Of a stretch of 64,000 nucleotides of DNA, positions 11,762 through 21,354 are shown one piece after another; positions within the stretch are counted from its first letter, which is position 1; the number at the start of each line of letters is the position of its first letter. The notes beneath the pieces are model-generated. The model made no database searches. It had not been told where the DNA came from and saw only the letters and a list, made by a program, of their open reading frames with translations. The stretch is from Megaustenia siamemsis (lineage: Eukaryota; Mollusca; Gastropoda; Stylommatophora; Ariophantidae): the NCBI GenBank assembly GCA_032433765.1, contig JAVIAB010000041.1, forward strand, positions 75,786,232 to 75,850,231. The letters are read 5' to 3'. The translations under genes were made by a program, and so were the position numbers.

Positions 11762-12230
11762 AAGAAACAAATTTGAACGCATTTGAAAATAAATGTCTAA
11801 GGAAAATACTTCGTATAGCGTGGAGCGAATTCAAAACAAACGAGGAAATTCGAGAAATCGCTAATCAACCACTAATATCTTCAGTAATTAAAAAAAAGAC
11901 GATGGTCATATGTTGAACATGTGATGAGAAGAGATAATAGCTGAATAGCAAAGCAAGCACTCATGTGGGAAACAACAGGTAAGAGAAAAAGAAGAAGACC
12001 CAGAGAGACGCTGAGAAGAACATTGATGAGAGAGGCAAGAGAAGCAGGAATCGGCTCCCTCAATGAGATAGAGTTGCTTGCACAGAACAGAGACAAATGG
12101 CGAGATTTGATAAAATATCTTTAAAAGAATTGAAAACTGCTAGAACAAAAAGTCAGATAAGAGAAGGAGTATCTTGGTCTACGCCCTATGGGCCAGCTAC
12201 GGCTCAAAAGTTCTATAGATAGATAGATAG
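11762..12230 (+). mobile_element. RTE-like LINE 3' end, ATAG-tailed
   Basis: A 469-bp 5'-truncated copy of the family at 51385-52714, in the same orientation. It covers the C-terminal region (KCLRKILRIAW, FKTNEEIREIANQ, VMRRDN, GRPRETLRRTL in the usable frames), the 3' UTR (GCCCTATGGGCCAGCTACGG) and an (ATAG) tail. An 11-bp direct repeat AATGATATAAA flanks it (11751-11761 and 12231-12241) and restores the minisatellite phase when collapsed. At least one frameshift (near 11890) and a stop at 11941 make it non-coding. Confidence 0.93.
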
Positions 12231-12735
12231 AATGATATAAAGTTGGATGTTGTTATCAACTAATGACATAAAGTTGGATGTTACTACCATCTAGTGATAT
12301 AAAGTTGGATGATGTTATCACCTAATGACATAAAGTTAAATGTTACTACCATCTAATGGCATAAAGTTGGATGTTGTTATCACCTAATGACATAAAGTTG
12401 AATGTTGCTACACACCAAATGACATAATGTTGGATGTTGCTACTACCTAATAACATAAAGTTGGATATTGCTAACCACATAATGACATAAATTTGGATGT
12501 TTCTACCATCTAGTGACATAAAGTTGGATGTTGCTACCATCTAATGACATAAAGTTGGATGTTGTTACCATCTAATGATATAAAGTTGGATGTTGCTATC
12601 ACCTAATGACATAAAGTTGGATGTTACTACCATCTAATGACATAAAGTTGATGTTGCTACACACCTAATGACACAAAGTTGAATTTTGCTACTACCTAAT
12701 GACACAAAGTTGGATGTTGCTACTATCTATGATAC
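12231..12735. repeat. 31-bp minisatellite, right segment
   Basis: About 16 further units, more diverged and with more length variation than the left segment. It ends at about 12735. Confidence 0.93.
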
Positions 12736-12974
12736 TTTCATAAACCACAAACTAAGTTTTCCTGTTAAACTGGATCACTTTCTGACTTACCTATTGACTT
12801 CCCCTTGTGTGTTGCCTTTGTACTGGCCACAACAGAATGAGACACTACTTCTACTTCAAATTCAAAGTATGAATAGTTTCTATCAGCCTGTAACACTGCA
12901 TCAAAGCTTATATGACATTAAACATCTTTGTAAGAAATCAACCCTGAAAAGATGAAAGGACATGCAACCATCAC

Positions 12975-13053
12975 CCGTGATGAGAAACTGTATGGAGGAA
13001 CCAAAACTCTGAAACAGGCAGCATTCATAAAAGAATCAAGAATTTTGGCATGA
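12975..13053 (+). mobile_element. Relic of the AG-tailed RNase H LINE, C-terminus
   Basis: The plus strand reads EKLYGGTKTLKQAAFIKE then SRILA and a stop. This aligns with the last 25 residues encoded by the LINE at 34505-35200 (EKLYGAIESLKQTADFVRE then SRILL). It is short but collinear, so a decayed 3' end is likely. No AG tail remains. Confidence 0.55.
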
Positions 13054-14344
13054 ATGAGTGACAATAGAAAACTACTTCTTTGTTGTATATACAGTTATTT
13101 AATTAACCAGATGCTTTTTTTTCTTTCCCTAGTAACAGATGGGTAGAGTAGTCAATAGCATTTATGTTTTTATGTAATGGGACAACAAAAGCTCTCTGCA
13201 TTTACAAGCCATAGATGAACTTTGCAAAGTACCGTATGCCTGACCCACATTATTCAGTATACATCTCTGCTACCAGTGCCTTCCATAAAGTTGTCCAAGG
13301 TCTTCTTGTCTTTTGTCTGGGATCTACAGCATGGCAGTTCTAGTTTCTGAATCACTTCTGATCACATCCTGCTCCACCATTTGCCTGCTACCACTATGTG
13401 CATCTCTAATTAACTTTGATTAATTGTACTCTTTTATTATCTCTTTGTAGATGAGGTTTATTTGCAACTGTTAGACACTGACATTATTACTGGTATCGAT
13501 GATGGTTTATACAATTATAATTATTATAAACACATGCAATGTTTGTCAGGTACATCTATCTACTAATCAGGCGCTACAATCTATTCACACTAAGTACATA
13601 ATCAATACAAATATAACATTAAATTACTGTACCATCATAAATGGTCAAAGAGTCATCATTGCATGATGATAAGGATTCATCCAAGTAGAAATCCAACACT
13701 TTCAACACAACCACCTGGGATGATGCTAACGATTCAATGTACCATGTATAAACCATTTGACTGGAAATAAATTGTTACACAAGTGTCTGTTATTAGAGAT
13801 GCATTCTTTCTTCATAACAACATTCACAAACTAACATGAGAAACATCAAAAGGACATAACAAAATCAAGCCATGAAATGATTAATAATAAATTAAGACAC
13901 TTGCTGCATGATGTAAAGTGACAAGAAGGTAGTAATAATTAGCTGTAACTAGAATACATACATAATCAGAACTCCAAAGACATCAAAGTAGAAACACACA
14001 AAAAATAACACAAACAAATTGAACTCATATCTACCAAAGTTATTTTTAAACAGATACAAGAAAATATAATCACTTAACTATGAGTTAAGAGTATATTCAG
14101 TGCACAGAATTTTAGAAATAAAAAAAAAAATTGATACAATACATTTTAATAATTTCTTGTCTACAAGCATTGAGATCAGTAACATATGTCTGGTATCTGT
14201 GTAAAGGAACATGCCTGATTGGACAAATTAAATGAAACACTTAGAGACCATAAAGAAGAGAAAACAAATTTAAAAAGAAAATAACACAAAGTCTTGACTT
14301 AAAACAAACATGCCACAGAAAAAATTATGTGCATTTCTTTGTCT
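13054..14344. other. No gene recognised
   Basis: AT-rich sequence. A weak LINE-like minus-strand stretch occurs at about 13255-13330 (RQKTRRPWTTLWKAL resembles the RGRPRKxW region), not strong enough to call. There are no tandem repeats or RNA genes. Confidence 0.4.
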
Positions 14345-15136
14345 TGACCCTACATGTTTGAAATCTTTGCCAAATAAGCATGTCCCAACACTTAGTTGAT
14401 CTTCCTTGGTGCACTTTTGTGTTTGAAATCTTTGCCAAACAAACATGTCACAACATTTAGCTGATCTTCCTTGGTGCACTTTTGTGTTTGAAATCTTTGC
14501 CAAACAAACATGTCACAACATTTAGCTGATCTTCCTTGGTGCACTGTTGTGTTTGAAATCTTTGCCAAACAAACATGTGACAACACTTAACTGATCTTCC
14601 TTGATGCACTGTTGTGTTTGAAATCTTTGCCAAACAAACATGTCACAACACTTAGCTGATCTTCCTTGATGCACTGTTGTGTTTGAAATCTTTGCTAAAC
14701 AAACATGTCACAACACTTAGCTGATCTTCCTTGATGCACTGTTGTGTTTGAAATCTTTGCCAAACAAACATGTCACAACATTTAGCTGATCTTCCTTGGT
14801 GCACTGTTGTGTTTGAAATCTTTGCCAAACAAACATGTCACAACATTTAGCTGATCTTCCTTGGTGCACTGTTGTGTTTGAAATCTTTGCCAAACAAACA
14901 TGTCACAACATTTAGCTGAATTTCCTTGGTGCACTGTTGTGTTTGAAATCTTTGCCAAACAAACATGTCACAACATTTAGCTGATCTTCCTTGGTGCACT
15001 GTTGTGTTTGAAATCTTTGCCAAACAAACATGTCACAACATTTAGCTGATCTTCCTTGGTGTACTGTTGTGTTTGAAATCCTTGCCAAACAAATATGTCA
15101 CAACATTTAGCTGATCTTTCTTGGTGCACTGTTGCA
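14345..15136. repeat. 65-bp tandem repeat, about 12 copies
   Basis: A strict 65-bp period (for example CTGATCTTCC at 14461 and 14526) with core GTTTGAAATCTTTGCCAAAC and CATGTCACAACATTTAGCTG. Copies are nearly identical; the outer ones are the most diverged (14345-14400 and 15060-15136). Apparent minus-strand reading frames rich in WQRFQTQKC are by-products of the repeat. Confidence 0.95.
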
Positions 15137-15339
15137 AGGAAGCCACCATCTTTCTAAACTTTTATCACAAGTTCCTATGTGTGCTACAGGTGTGTCAATG
15201 CCATCTAGTGGCATCTCAAGATCATTGTCTCGCTCAATAACTATCCATTCAAGCTGAAGATGGCACATGTGGCAGAAATTCAAGACTCTACATTTCCAAT
15301 GAGCTCTGCTATTAAGTGTCAGACTTTGCAAGGAACTGC

Positions 15340-15650
15340 ATTGTATCTAGTCACTTGTTCCTGTTCTAGGCACAAATTTCCACCATGATAAGGGAGCTGA
15401 TGCTTGTTGTTATTGCTTCTCACCTCAGTATTCCCTTTATTGTTTCACTAAGTCAGTTTCTATTTCTTTTGCCTTTTATTTCCTATTTGAGGGCTTGCTT
15501 TGAGATTCTCTTATTGTCTATCTCATTATATGGCTAACATATGTCCACCTGCTTTTCTTGATTATAGATGATGTTGGAGCTATGACTATTTCTTTTATTT
15601 CTGCACCAATCTTGAATTCATTTGATGGTATCCAGAGTATTTTCCTGAGG
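15340..15650 (-). mobile_element. Degenerate ATAG-family RTE-like 3' end
   Basis: The minus strand matches the C-terminal part of the LINE at 51385-52714: AGGGAGCTGATGC corresponds to the conserved GSLNEIE segment, GAGGGCTTGCTTTGA to KQALxWE, and the GGCTAACATATG word to VxHVM. Many indels; an old copy. Confidence 0.65.
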
Positions 15651-16054
15651 TACTTGTTTTCAAATTATCTAAATTAATTTTTCATTTCTTTAGTTATTTT
15701 CCAGCATGCAAGACACATAATAACATCAATCATATACACAATTTTTTAATATAACTTATTCAGTTTTCACTGAATGAACATTGTACAAATACACAACAGT
15801 AGTCAGCCCATGGTTAGCAACATCATAATCTAGTTGTCCTGCAAATAGTTGATGTTGACCTATGAACTCATCTGGTTTATTATGTATTGGACACCTTTGT
15901 TACAGATAGTCAAGGATAATTTTACCAGTGACATTGTCAGATTCATCAGATCTTCCTATTCTTAAATGTTAAAAGGGCAGTGCCCTAATATGTTAAGACT
16001 TAAGTGAAGTATGAATATCATTACTTTTCTATTGCTACATTTTACCATTTTTCT
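15651..16054. other. No gene recognised
   Basis: AT-rich sequence with no coding or repeat signal I can support. Confidence 0.4.
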
Positions 16055-16308
16055 GCCAACCTAAGTGATCTAGGTTTGATCCCCAAGAGCGGAGGATTTT
16101 TGTTTGGACTGACAAGGCTCTGAGGTTCACCTAGCCTCTAAAAATGGGTACCAGAGATTTTTCTGGGAAGTAAAGGTGGCCTGGCATGATACCGACCACA
16201 TCACCCAAAAATGTGCTGTGGTCATAAAAAAATATGGTCACTAACACCATATTCCCCAAACACCTAGCAAGGCGTGGAGGGAACCTTTACTTTTTTTTTT
16301 TTTTTTTT
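16055..16308 (+). mobile_element. tRNA-derived SINE (family S1), 5'-truncated
   Basis: It starts within the tRNA-like head (GGTTTGATCCCC, a B-box-like word at about 16072), followed by the body shared with the copies at 20418-20680 and 54944-55199 (AAATGGGTACC, GGTCACTAACACCATATTC, GGCGTGGAGGGAACC). It ends in CTTTACTTTTT and an 18-base T run at about 16291-16308. Confidence 0.85.
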
Positions 16309-16570
16309 AACTAAGTGTTCTGTATTCTATTTGCTTATATATCTGTCCTACAAATCATGAGCACTCTTCATAAATTGTACTTGTGTCCGATTCTCCCAGA
16401 CTGGCATAGAAAGTGTGCAGAAATCTATGCTGATGACCATCAACATCAAAGTCCTTGTATAAAAGCATGTGTATTGTGCACTACTCTTGTGCCAAATAAT
16501 CCTGACACTGTTACAGCTATCACAAAAACATGGGGATGTGTAGCAGTGAGAACTTTGCTTTGCGAGATGT
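16309..16570. other. No gene recognised
   Basis: A short plus-strand reading frame (16315-16575) is open but shows no domain, splice context or repeat match that I recognise. Confidence 0.35.
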
Positions 16571-17840
16571 TTTAATGTTTGATTGACTTCTGAGCGAGTC
16601 TTTGAGGATCGATCAGCTGTTCTCTGTGGTGTCTACTCATCAGCTGTTAGCTTGAGATCATGTTAGTGTGACCTTCTCTGGAATGCTATGGCTGTGTTCC
16701 TGCCCCCCCGGCGTTAGGCTCGTGTTTGTAATCAGGTCACATACACATCCCCGGACTATTTGATTCTTATTAGTATGACCCTTGCTCGGTCTGGTAGTAC
16801 TTCTGGTTCATTAAGATGACCATTGCGTTGTGTTCCACGACAACTCTATTGGTGGAATGGTTCGTGACACTTAGGCTAGATAATGAAACTGTGCACAGAA
16901 CAACACCTTTTGATGGTAAGTTAGCTGGCTTTTATTCATGCCACTTCAGACTTTCGTTACACATGTAAAAGTCAGGGCCTCAATTGCAACACATTCTCTG
17001 CACTAAATTAAATTGAGACGCTCCCATCGAGCGCCTCCCTTACGCTAATTACTATATATCGGTCTATTCTGTCGTCTGCCTGTTGATCATGCTGGGTCTT
17101 GAGTGTCTACTCACTAACCTGTGTTTATCTGCTGGTTGACTATCTCTCCAACGAAGGCTTTACTCCACTAATTCTGTGACCATAACTCTATCTATTGGGC
17201 TAAGTTCGTCTCTACGGCTGCTCCTAAGGAAGCGCATGTGCCCCTATGACTACCTTCTCCGCGAGCTCAATTACAACTTCTGCTCTCTATAATCTCGAAT
17301 GTCCGACTGTTTCCTCATGTTCTGAATCTTGAGTTCTTCCAATCTCTCGAATCTGACTAATCATCTCCTATGTTATGTGTCTGTCCCTTAAATTTGGCTT
17401 ATCCATCCAATCAGCATCTTCCTGCCCACGTATGTCTGACCACCCACTCACTTATGGAGATGGCCTTCATGTTTTTGCATGTTAATTTCGACCTCTTTAT
17501 TACACCCCCGTTTCTGTCTGTCTGGTTCCCTTGACATTGTTCTACTTTTGGACCTGGCCTCTGTTTATTTAATTCTCTCCTTATATCCGTGCATTGCTTT
17601 GTCCCGTTAGTGTCTGGAGATGACCTCCCACGTTCTGCACGCCTTTTTCCTGGCCTATCCTCTTTGTTATTACTGTGACTACGTTTTTATCTATTTTTCC
17701 TTGACCTATCTTTACACATTTTGTCTCACCTGTACGCCCCCTCACTTCCGGATCGTTCTTTCTGACCTGCTCTCTATTTTCTCCTTCACTCTCTCTATCC
17801 TTTTCTTCCTCCTCTTCTACAGATGAACGTATTTCACAGG
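16571..17840. other. GC-shifted block, probable old insertion of unknown type
   Basis: Compared with its AT-rich flanks, this stretch is visibly richer in C and CpG (for example GCGAGCTC, CCATCGAGCGCC, CACTTCCGGATCG). On the minus strand, 17581-17925 is open for 114 codons and encodes a charged peptide with an EEEEEKDRESEGENRE tract, not recognised. It sits next to a decayed LINE C-terminus at 17841. An ORF1 or 5' UTR portion of a retroelement would fit, but no RT, integrase or terminal repeat is visible. Confidence 0.4.
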
Positions 17841-18090
17841 CCCTCCTGGGATGGTTACTTAGAATTTCTTGGACAGATAAAGTGATATATAATAAAGTGC
17901 TGAAGCATGATGGGAAGTCAAGCATGTTTGCTGCCTTCCAGCAATTGCAATTTAAAATGGTTGATCACATGTGTCAAATACAGGATGAGCTCCCAACAAA
18001 AATACTGCAAGAAAAATTAGAATCTGGCAAAATAAAACAGGAAGATTACATTGACCTAGGTTTTGCATTATGTTGTTCTGCACATTCATC
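17841..18090 (+). mobile_element. LINE C-terminal relic
   Basis: The plus strand reads LGWLLRISWTDKV, then SSMFAAFQQLQFKMVDHMCQ, QDELPTKILQEKLESGK and DYIDLGFA. The order matches LINE C-termini of the type WTDKVTNxxVL, RxLRWxGHVxRM, RIPKxxLYxEL, GxR, FKDxxK. Substitutions have removed most conserved residues although the frame is largely open. Confidence 0.6.
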
Positions 18091-18285
18091 TGGAGCATAA
18101 ATTTGTTATCCAGTTTTCGGGGTCCCTTGACCTTCAGAATCAATGAACTAAATTCAGATAATGTGGATCAGGTTAAACATTAATATTTGGTGTGTTAAAT
18201 GCAGCTTAAAAAGAGATGGGAAGATAACAATCAAGGAATGGACAGGCTTCAACTTTGCACAGCCCCAAAATAAATGATTGAAGAT

Positions 18286-18672
18286 AGAGAGAAATGAAGA
18301 AGTTTGGTTTGACAAAGTTTGCAGAAGTGACCAATGACCCTGGGTTGTGGGATGAAAATGAAGAGAGAAATGAAGAAGTTTGGTTTGACAAAGTTTGCAG
18401 AAGTGATCAATGACCCTGGGTTGTGGGATGAAAATGAAGAGAGAAATGAAGAAGTTTGGTTTGACAAAGTTTGCAGAAGTGACCAATGACCTTGGGTTAT
18501 GGGATGAAAATGAAGAGAGAAATGAAGAAGTTTGGTTTGACAAAGTTTGCAGAAGTGACCAATGACCTTGGGTTATGGGATGAAACTGAAGAGAGAAATG
18601 AAGAAGTTTGGTTTGACAAAGTTTGCAGAAGTGACCAATGACCTTGGTTTATGGGATGAAACTGAAGAGTTG
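18286..18672. repeat. 76-bp tandem repeat, about 5 copies
   Basis: Period 76 (GAAGAAGTTT at 18296, 18372 and 18448), with core AGTTTGGTTTGACAAAGTTT and GCAGAAGTGACCAATGACC. Minus-strand repeated peptides (SNQTSSFLSSF) are by-products. Confidence 0.93.
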
Positions 18673-18857
18673 TTTAATTCAGTAAATGTGATAATTTCTT
18701 ACCCTTACCATTGAGGTCTGTTGGGATAACCAGGTGAAGTAATGTAATTTGTGGTTCTAGTGGCCTTTAGGCCGTCCTTTGCTATACACTGAACTGCAAC
18801 ACAAATGCATTTTTAATATCTCATTAGATGAGACTTTCATGAAAACAATGGGCTTTA
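18673..18857. other. No gene recognised
   Basis: Short unique spacer between the 76-bp array and the hAT-like end. Confidence 0.4.
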
Positions 18858-18940
18858 CTAGTGGTTATCAAACTTTCCTTTACTGCTGACCCTCATTAAA
18901 TACACTTTGTAGTCACTGACCCCCAGGATTCAAATTCAAC
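18858..18940 (+). mobile_element. hAT-like (Charlie-type) terminal sequence
   Basis: TAGTGGTTATCAAACTTTCC followed by a GACCC and a later GACCCCC word resembles the Charlie-type hAT terminal inverted repeat (CAGTGGTTCTCAAAC, then a GACCCC element). No partner end lies nearby, so this is an orphan terminus or a decayed non-autonomous copy. A reverse-oriented similar end occurs at 32552-32568. Confidence 0.45.
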
Positions 18941-19439
18941 TCAAGATCTCTTCTTTTAAAAAAAATGTGTGTGTGTGCTTTCATTCATTCATTCTCTCCT
19001 TCCATTTAGCTACACAATATCATACTATTCTTCAAGCCTTCGCACCACAGATCACAGCTAGAGAAACACTGTGTTATGGCATGCATTATGTCATAGGGAA
19101 GTGAAATATAAACTGTCACATTATTTGGCCACAACATATAGATGTTAAGGTGAAGGGGCCTGAACTCTTCCTCACTGTCATGGCTTTTACCCAACTCTGA
19201 GAGCTACTTTTATGTAAGTAACTAGCCCCCCCCCCCCCCTTTTTATTTTTAATTGGGTCAACTGGAAATCATCATGATGCATTTGAACTCATGTTCACCC
19301 TATTTGGTTAACCATATCATGTTCACCCTATCACTGATTCAATGTTTTACCACTATGCTAATAACAGTCTCGACACTTCTGTTTGGTACAGAAATTCAGA
19401 AAATAATGTTGTTTCATTTTGTGAAAACTGTAAATATGA
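18941..19439. other. No gene recognised
   Basis: Contains a short GT run (about 18966-18978) and a C homopolymer at about 19226-19240. No coding sequence is supported. Confidence 0.4.
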
Positions 19440-19500
19440 CTATCTTTCTATCTGTTGTCCTTTTGCGCCAAAGATGGTACATAGGACAGAAATTCTAGCC
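19440..19500 (-). mobile_element. Tail of ATAG-tailed SINE (family S2)
   Basis: Degenerate TATC-type repeats, then GTTGTCCTTTTGCGCC, AAAGATGGTACATAGGACAG and AAATTC. This matches the 3' end of the SINE at 44520-44785 in reverse orientation. The 5' part is lost. Confidence 0.6.
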
Positions 19501-19559
19501 TCTTGTGTCTGGTAATTTTTATTATCAAGCATCAGATGTTGCACAGGACCCACATTGTA

Positions 19560-19798
19560 CCACGCCACACAGCTCTGTTCTGGGTGAGTTGTGCATTCTC
19601 AGCATAGGAACTAATGCCTGATGTTGTTGCCTCACACCTCAGTGTTGCTTTTAGCGCTTCCCTAGGTCAATCTCTCTTTTATTCTCTGGCTCCCAATGGA
19701 GGGCCTGCTTTGAAATTCTCTTGTTGTCTCTTCTAATCACATGGCTAACATATGACCACCTTCTTCTCTCAGTTACAGATGACATTTTAGATACTTTG
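19560..19798 (-). mobile_element. Degenerate ATAG-family RTE-like 3' region
   Basis: The minus strand again matches the ATAG-family LINE C-terminus (GGAGGGCCTGCTTTGAAATT, CACATGGCTAACATATG). It lies directly beside a second, better-preserved copy at 19799-20175, so two insertions of the family landed in tandem in the same orientation. Confidence 0.6.
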
Positions 19799-20175
19799 TG
19801 ACTATCTATCTATTGACAATTAGAGCCATAGTTGGGCCATAGGGCATAGGCCCAGATACTCTTTCTCTGTTTCAAAATTGTCTTTCTAGCAGTCTCAATC
19901 TTTGCAAAAAGAGATTTTATCAGATCTCGACAGTTGTTCCTGTTCTGTGCAAGCCTCTTGATCTCATTGAGGGAGCTGATTGTTGCTGCTCTTGCCTCTC
20001 TGATCAATGTTCTTCTCAGTGTTTCTCTGGGTTTGCCTCTTCTCCACCTACCTTTTGTTTCCTACTTGAAGGCTTGCTTTGCTATTTGGTTATTATCTCT
20101 TCTCATCACATGTCCAACGTACTTATAATGTCTTTTCTTGATTGTTGATGATGATAGTGGTTGATTAGCGATGCA
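19799..20175 (-). mobile_element. ATAG-family RTE-like LINE 3' end
   Basis: Begins with (TATC)n (the LINE tail in reverse), then the 3' UTR complement (GAGCCATAGTTGGGCC), then the C-terminal codons, open for 65 aa at 19810-20007 (MIREARAATISSLNEIKRLA, NRNNCRDLIK). It is 5'-truncated at about 20175. More recent than the copy at 19560 but with substitutions in the RGRPR region. Confidence 0.85.
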
Positions 20176-20404
20176 AATGTTAAGGGTTGATAGGATTTTG
20201 CTCCCCATATATATGTATCTTATTTATTTATTTTACAGTGTGTAATTGTAAAACAAAAAAGATATAAGTTGAAATTTGTTTCAGAAAATGAACATTAATT
20301 TGGTCCAAAACATATTTTAAAAACAAGTCCAAGAAAAAATAACAGGTGTTGTGTCACAAGTTCTTTGAGATTGTCATTAAAGTCACTCCTCACAGGGATA
20401 GTGT
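20176..20404. other. No gene recognised
   Basis: AT-rich spacer with no feature seen. Confidence 0.4.
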
Positions 20405-20417
20405 CTCATTGGCACAG

Positions 20418-20680
20418 TAAGTAAAAAAAAAGTAAAGTACTCCCGTCACGCCAAGTAGCGTATAGAGAATATGGTGTTAGTGATCCTATATTTTACAGAC
20501 CTTCAGCATATGATTTTTGGGGTAATGTGGTCAGTATTACGCCCGTGCTGCTTTACTTTCCCAGAAATAAATCCAGTACCCATTTAAGGCTGGGTGAACC
20601 CAGAAGCCGTCGGTTGGGATCAAACCCTACCCCTTGTCCATGGTAGTCCAGTTCACTAACCACTGAGCTAACGCGGCTCC
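20418..20680 (-). mobile_element. tRNA-derived SINE (family S1), full length with TSD
   Basis: On the minus strand the head reads GGAGCCGCGTTAGCTCAGTG (A box TTAGCTCAGTGG) and then GGGTTTGATCCC (B box), spaced as in a tRNA. A shared body and a CTTTACTTTTTTTTT tail follow. Imperfect 13-bp direct repeats CTCATTGGCACAG (20405-20417) and CTCATTGGGACAG (20681-20693) flank it, indicating retroposition. It should be transcribed by RNA polymerase III. No LINE tail is shared with this family in the window. Confidence 0.92.
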
Positions 20681-20739
20681 CTCATTGGGACAGGGGGGGG
20701 GGGGTGAAATAAAGTCTTACCTGAACAACTCATTGTGGC

Positions 20740-21354
20740 TGCACTGACATTTTACCTTTATTCCCCAGCCCCATAACAAGACATTTTACCTTTATTCTAA
20801 AGACCCATAACTAGACATTTTACCTCTATTCTCCAGCCCCATAACTAGACATTTTACCTTTATTCCCAAACCCCATAACAAGACATTTTACCTTTATTCT
20901 AAAGACCCATAACTAGACATTTTACCTTTATTCCCAAACCCCATAACAAGACATTTTACCTTTATTCTAAAGACCCATAACTAGACATTTTACTTTTATT
21001 CCCCAGCCCCATAACAAGACATTTTACCTTTATTCCCAAACCCCATAACAAGACATTTTACCTTTATTCTCCAGCCCCATAACAAGACATTTTACCTTTA
21101 TTCCCAAACCCCATAACAAGACATTTTACCTTTATTCTCCAGCCCCATAACAAGACATTTTACCTTTATTCCCAAACCCCATAACAAGACATTTTACCTT
21201 TATTCTCCAGCCCCATAACAAAACATTTTACCTTTATTCCCAAACCCCATAACAAGACATTTTACCTTTATTCCCCAGCCCCATAACTAGATTTTTTACC
21301 TTTATTCTAAAGACCCATAACTAGACATTTTACCTTTATTCTTCAGCCTCATAG
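20740..21354. repeat. 34-bp minisatellite, left segment
   Basis: Units of 34 bp with core CATAACAAGACATTTTACCT and TTTATTCCCAAACC or TTTATTCTCCAGCC. About 18 copies. The array is cut by an RTE-like LINE at 21355 and resumes at 25263. A TTATTCC/CCCC-rich lead-in follows a G run at 20693-20703. Confidence 0.95.

Noticed and set aside
14270..14586. Repeated peptide with WQRFQTQKC
   Set aside because: Arises from the 65-bp array; the period is not a multiple of 3 and frames overlap one another.
17620..17826. Hydrophobic plus-strand frame in the GC-shifted block
   Set aside because: T/C-rich composition alone explains the Leu/Phe/Ser peptide; the opposite strand is equally open.
20418..20680. 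A functional tRNA gene at the A/B-box region
   Set aside because: The head cannot form an intact acceptor and anticodon arm pair, is followed by a repeat body and tail, and recurs at other sites with TSDs: it is a SINE.
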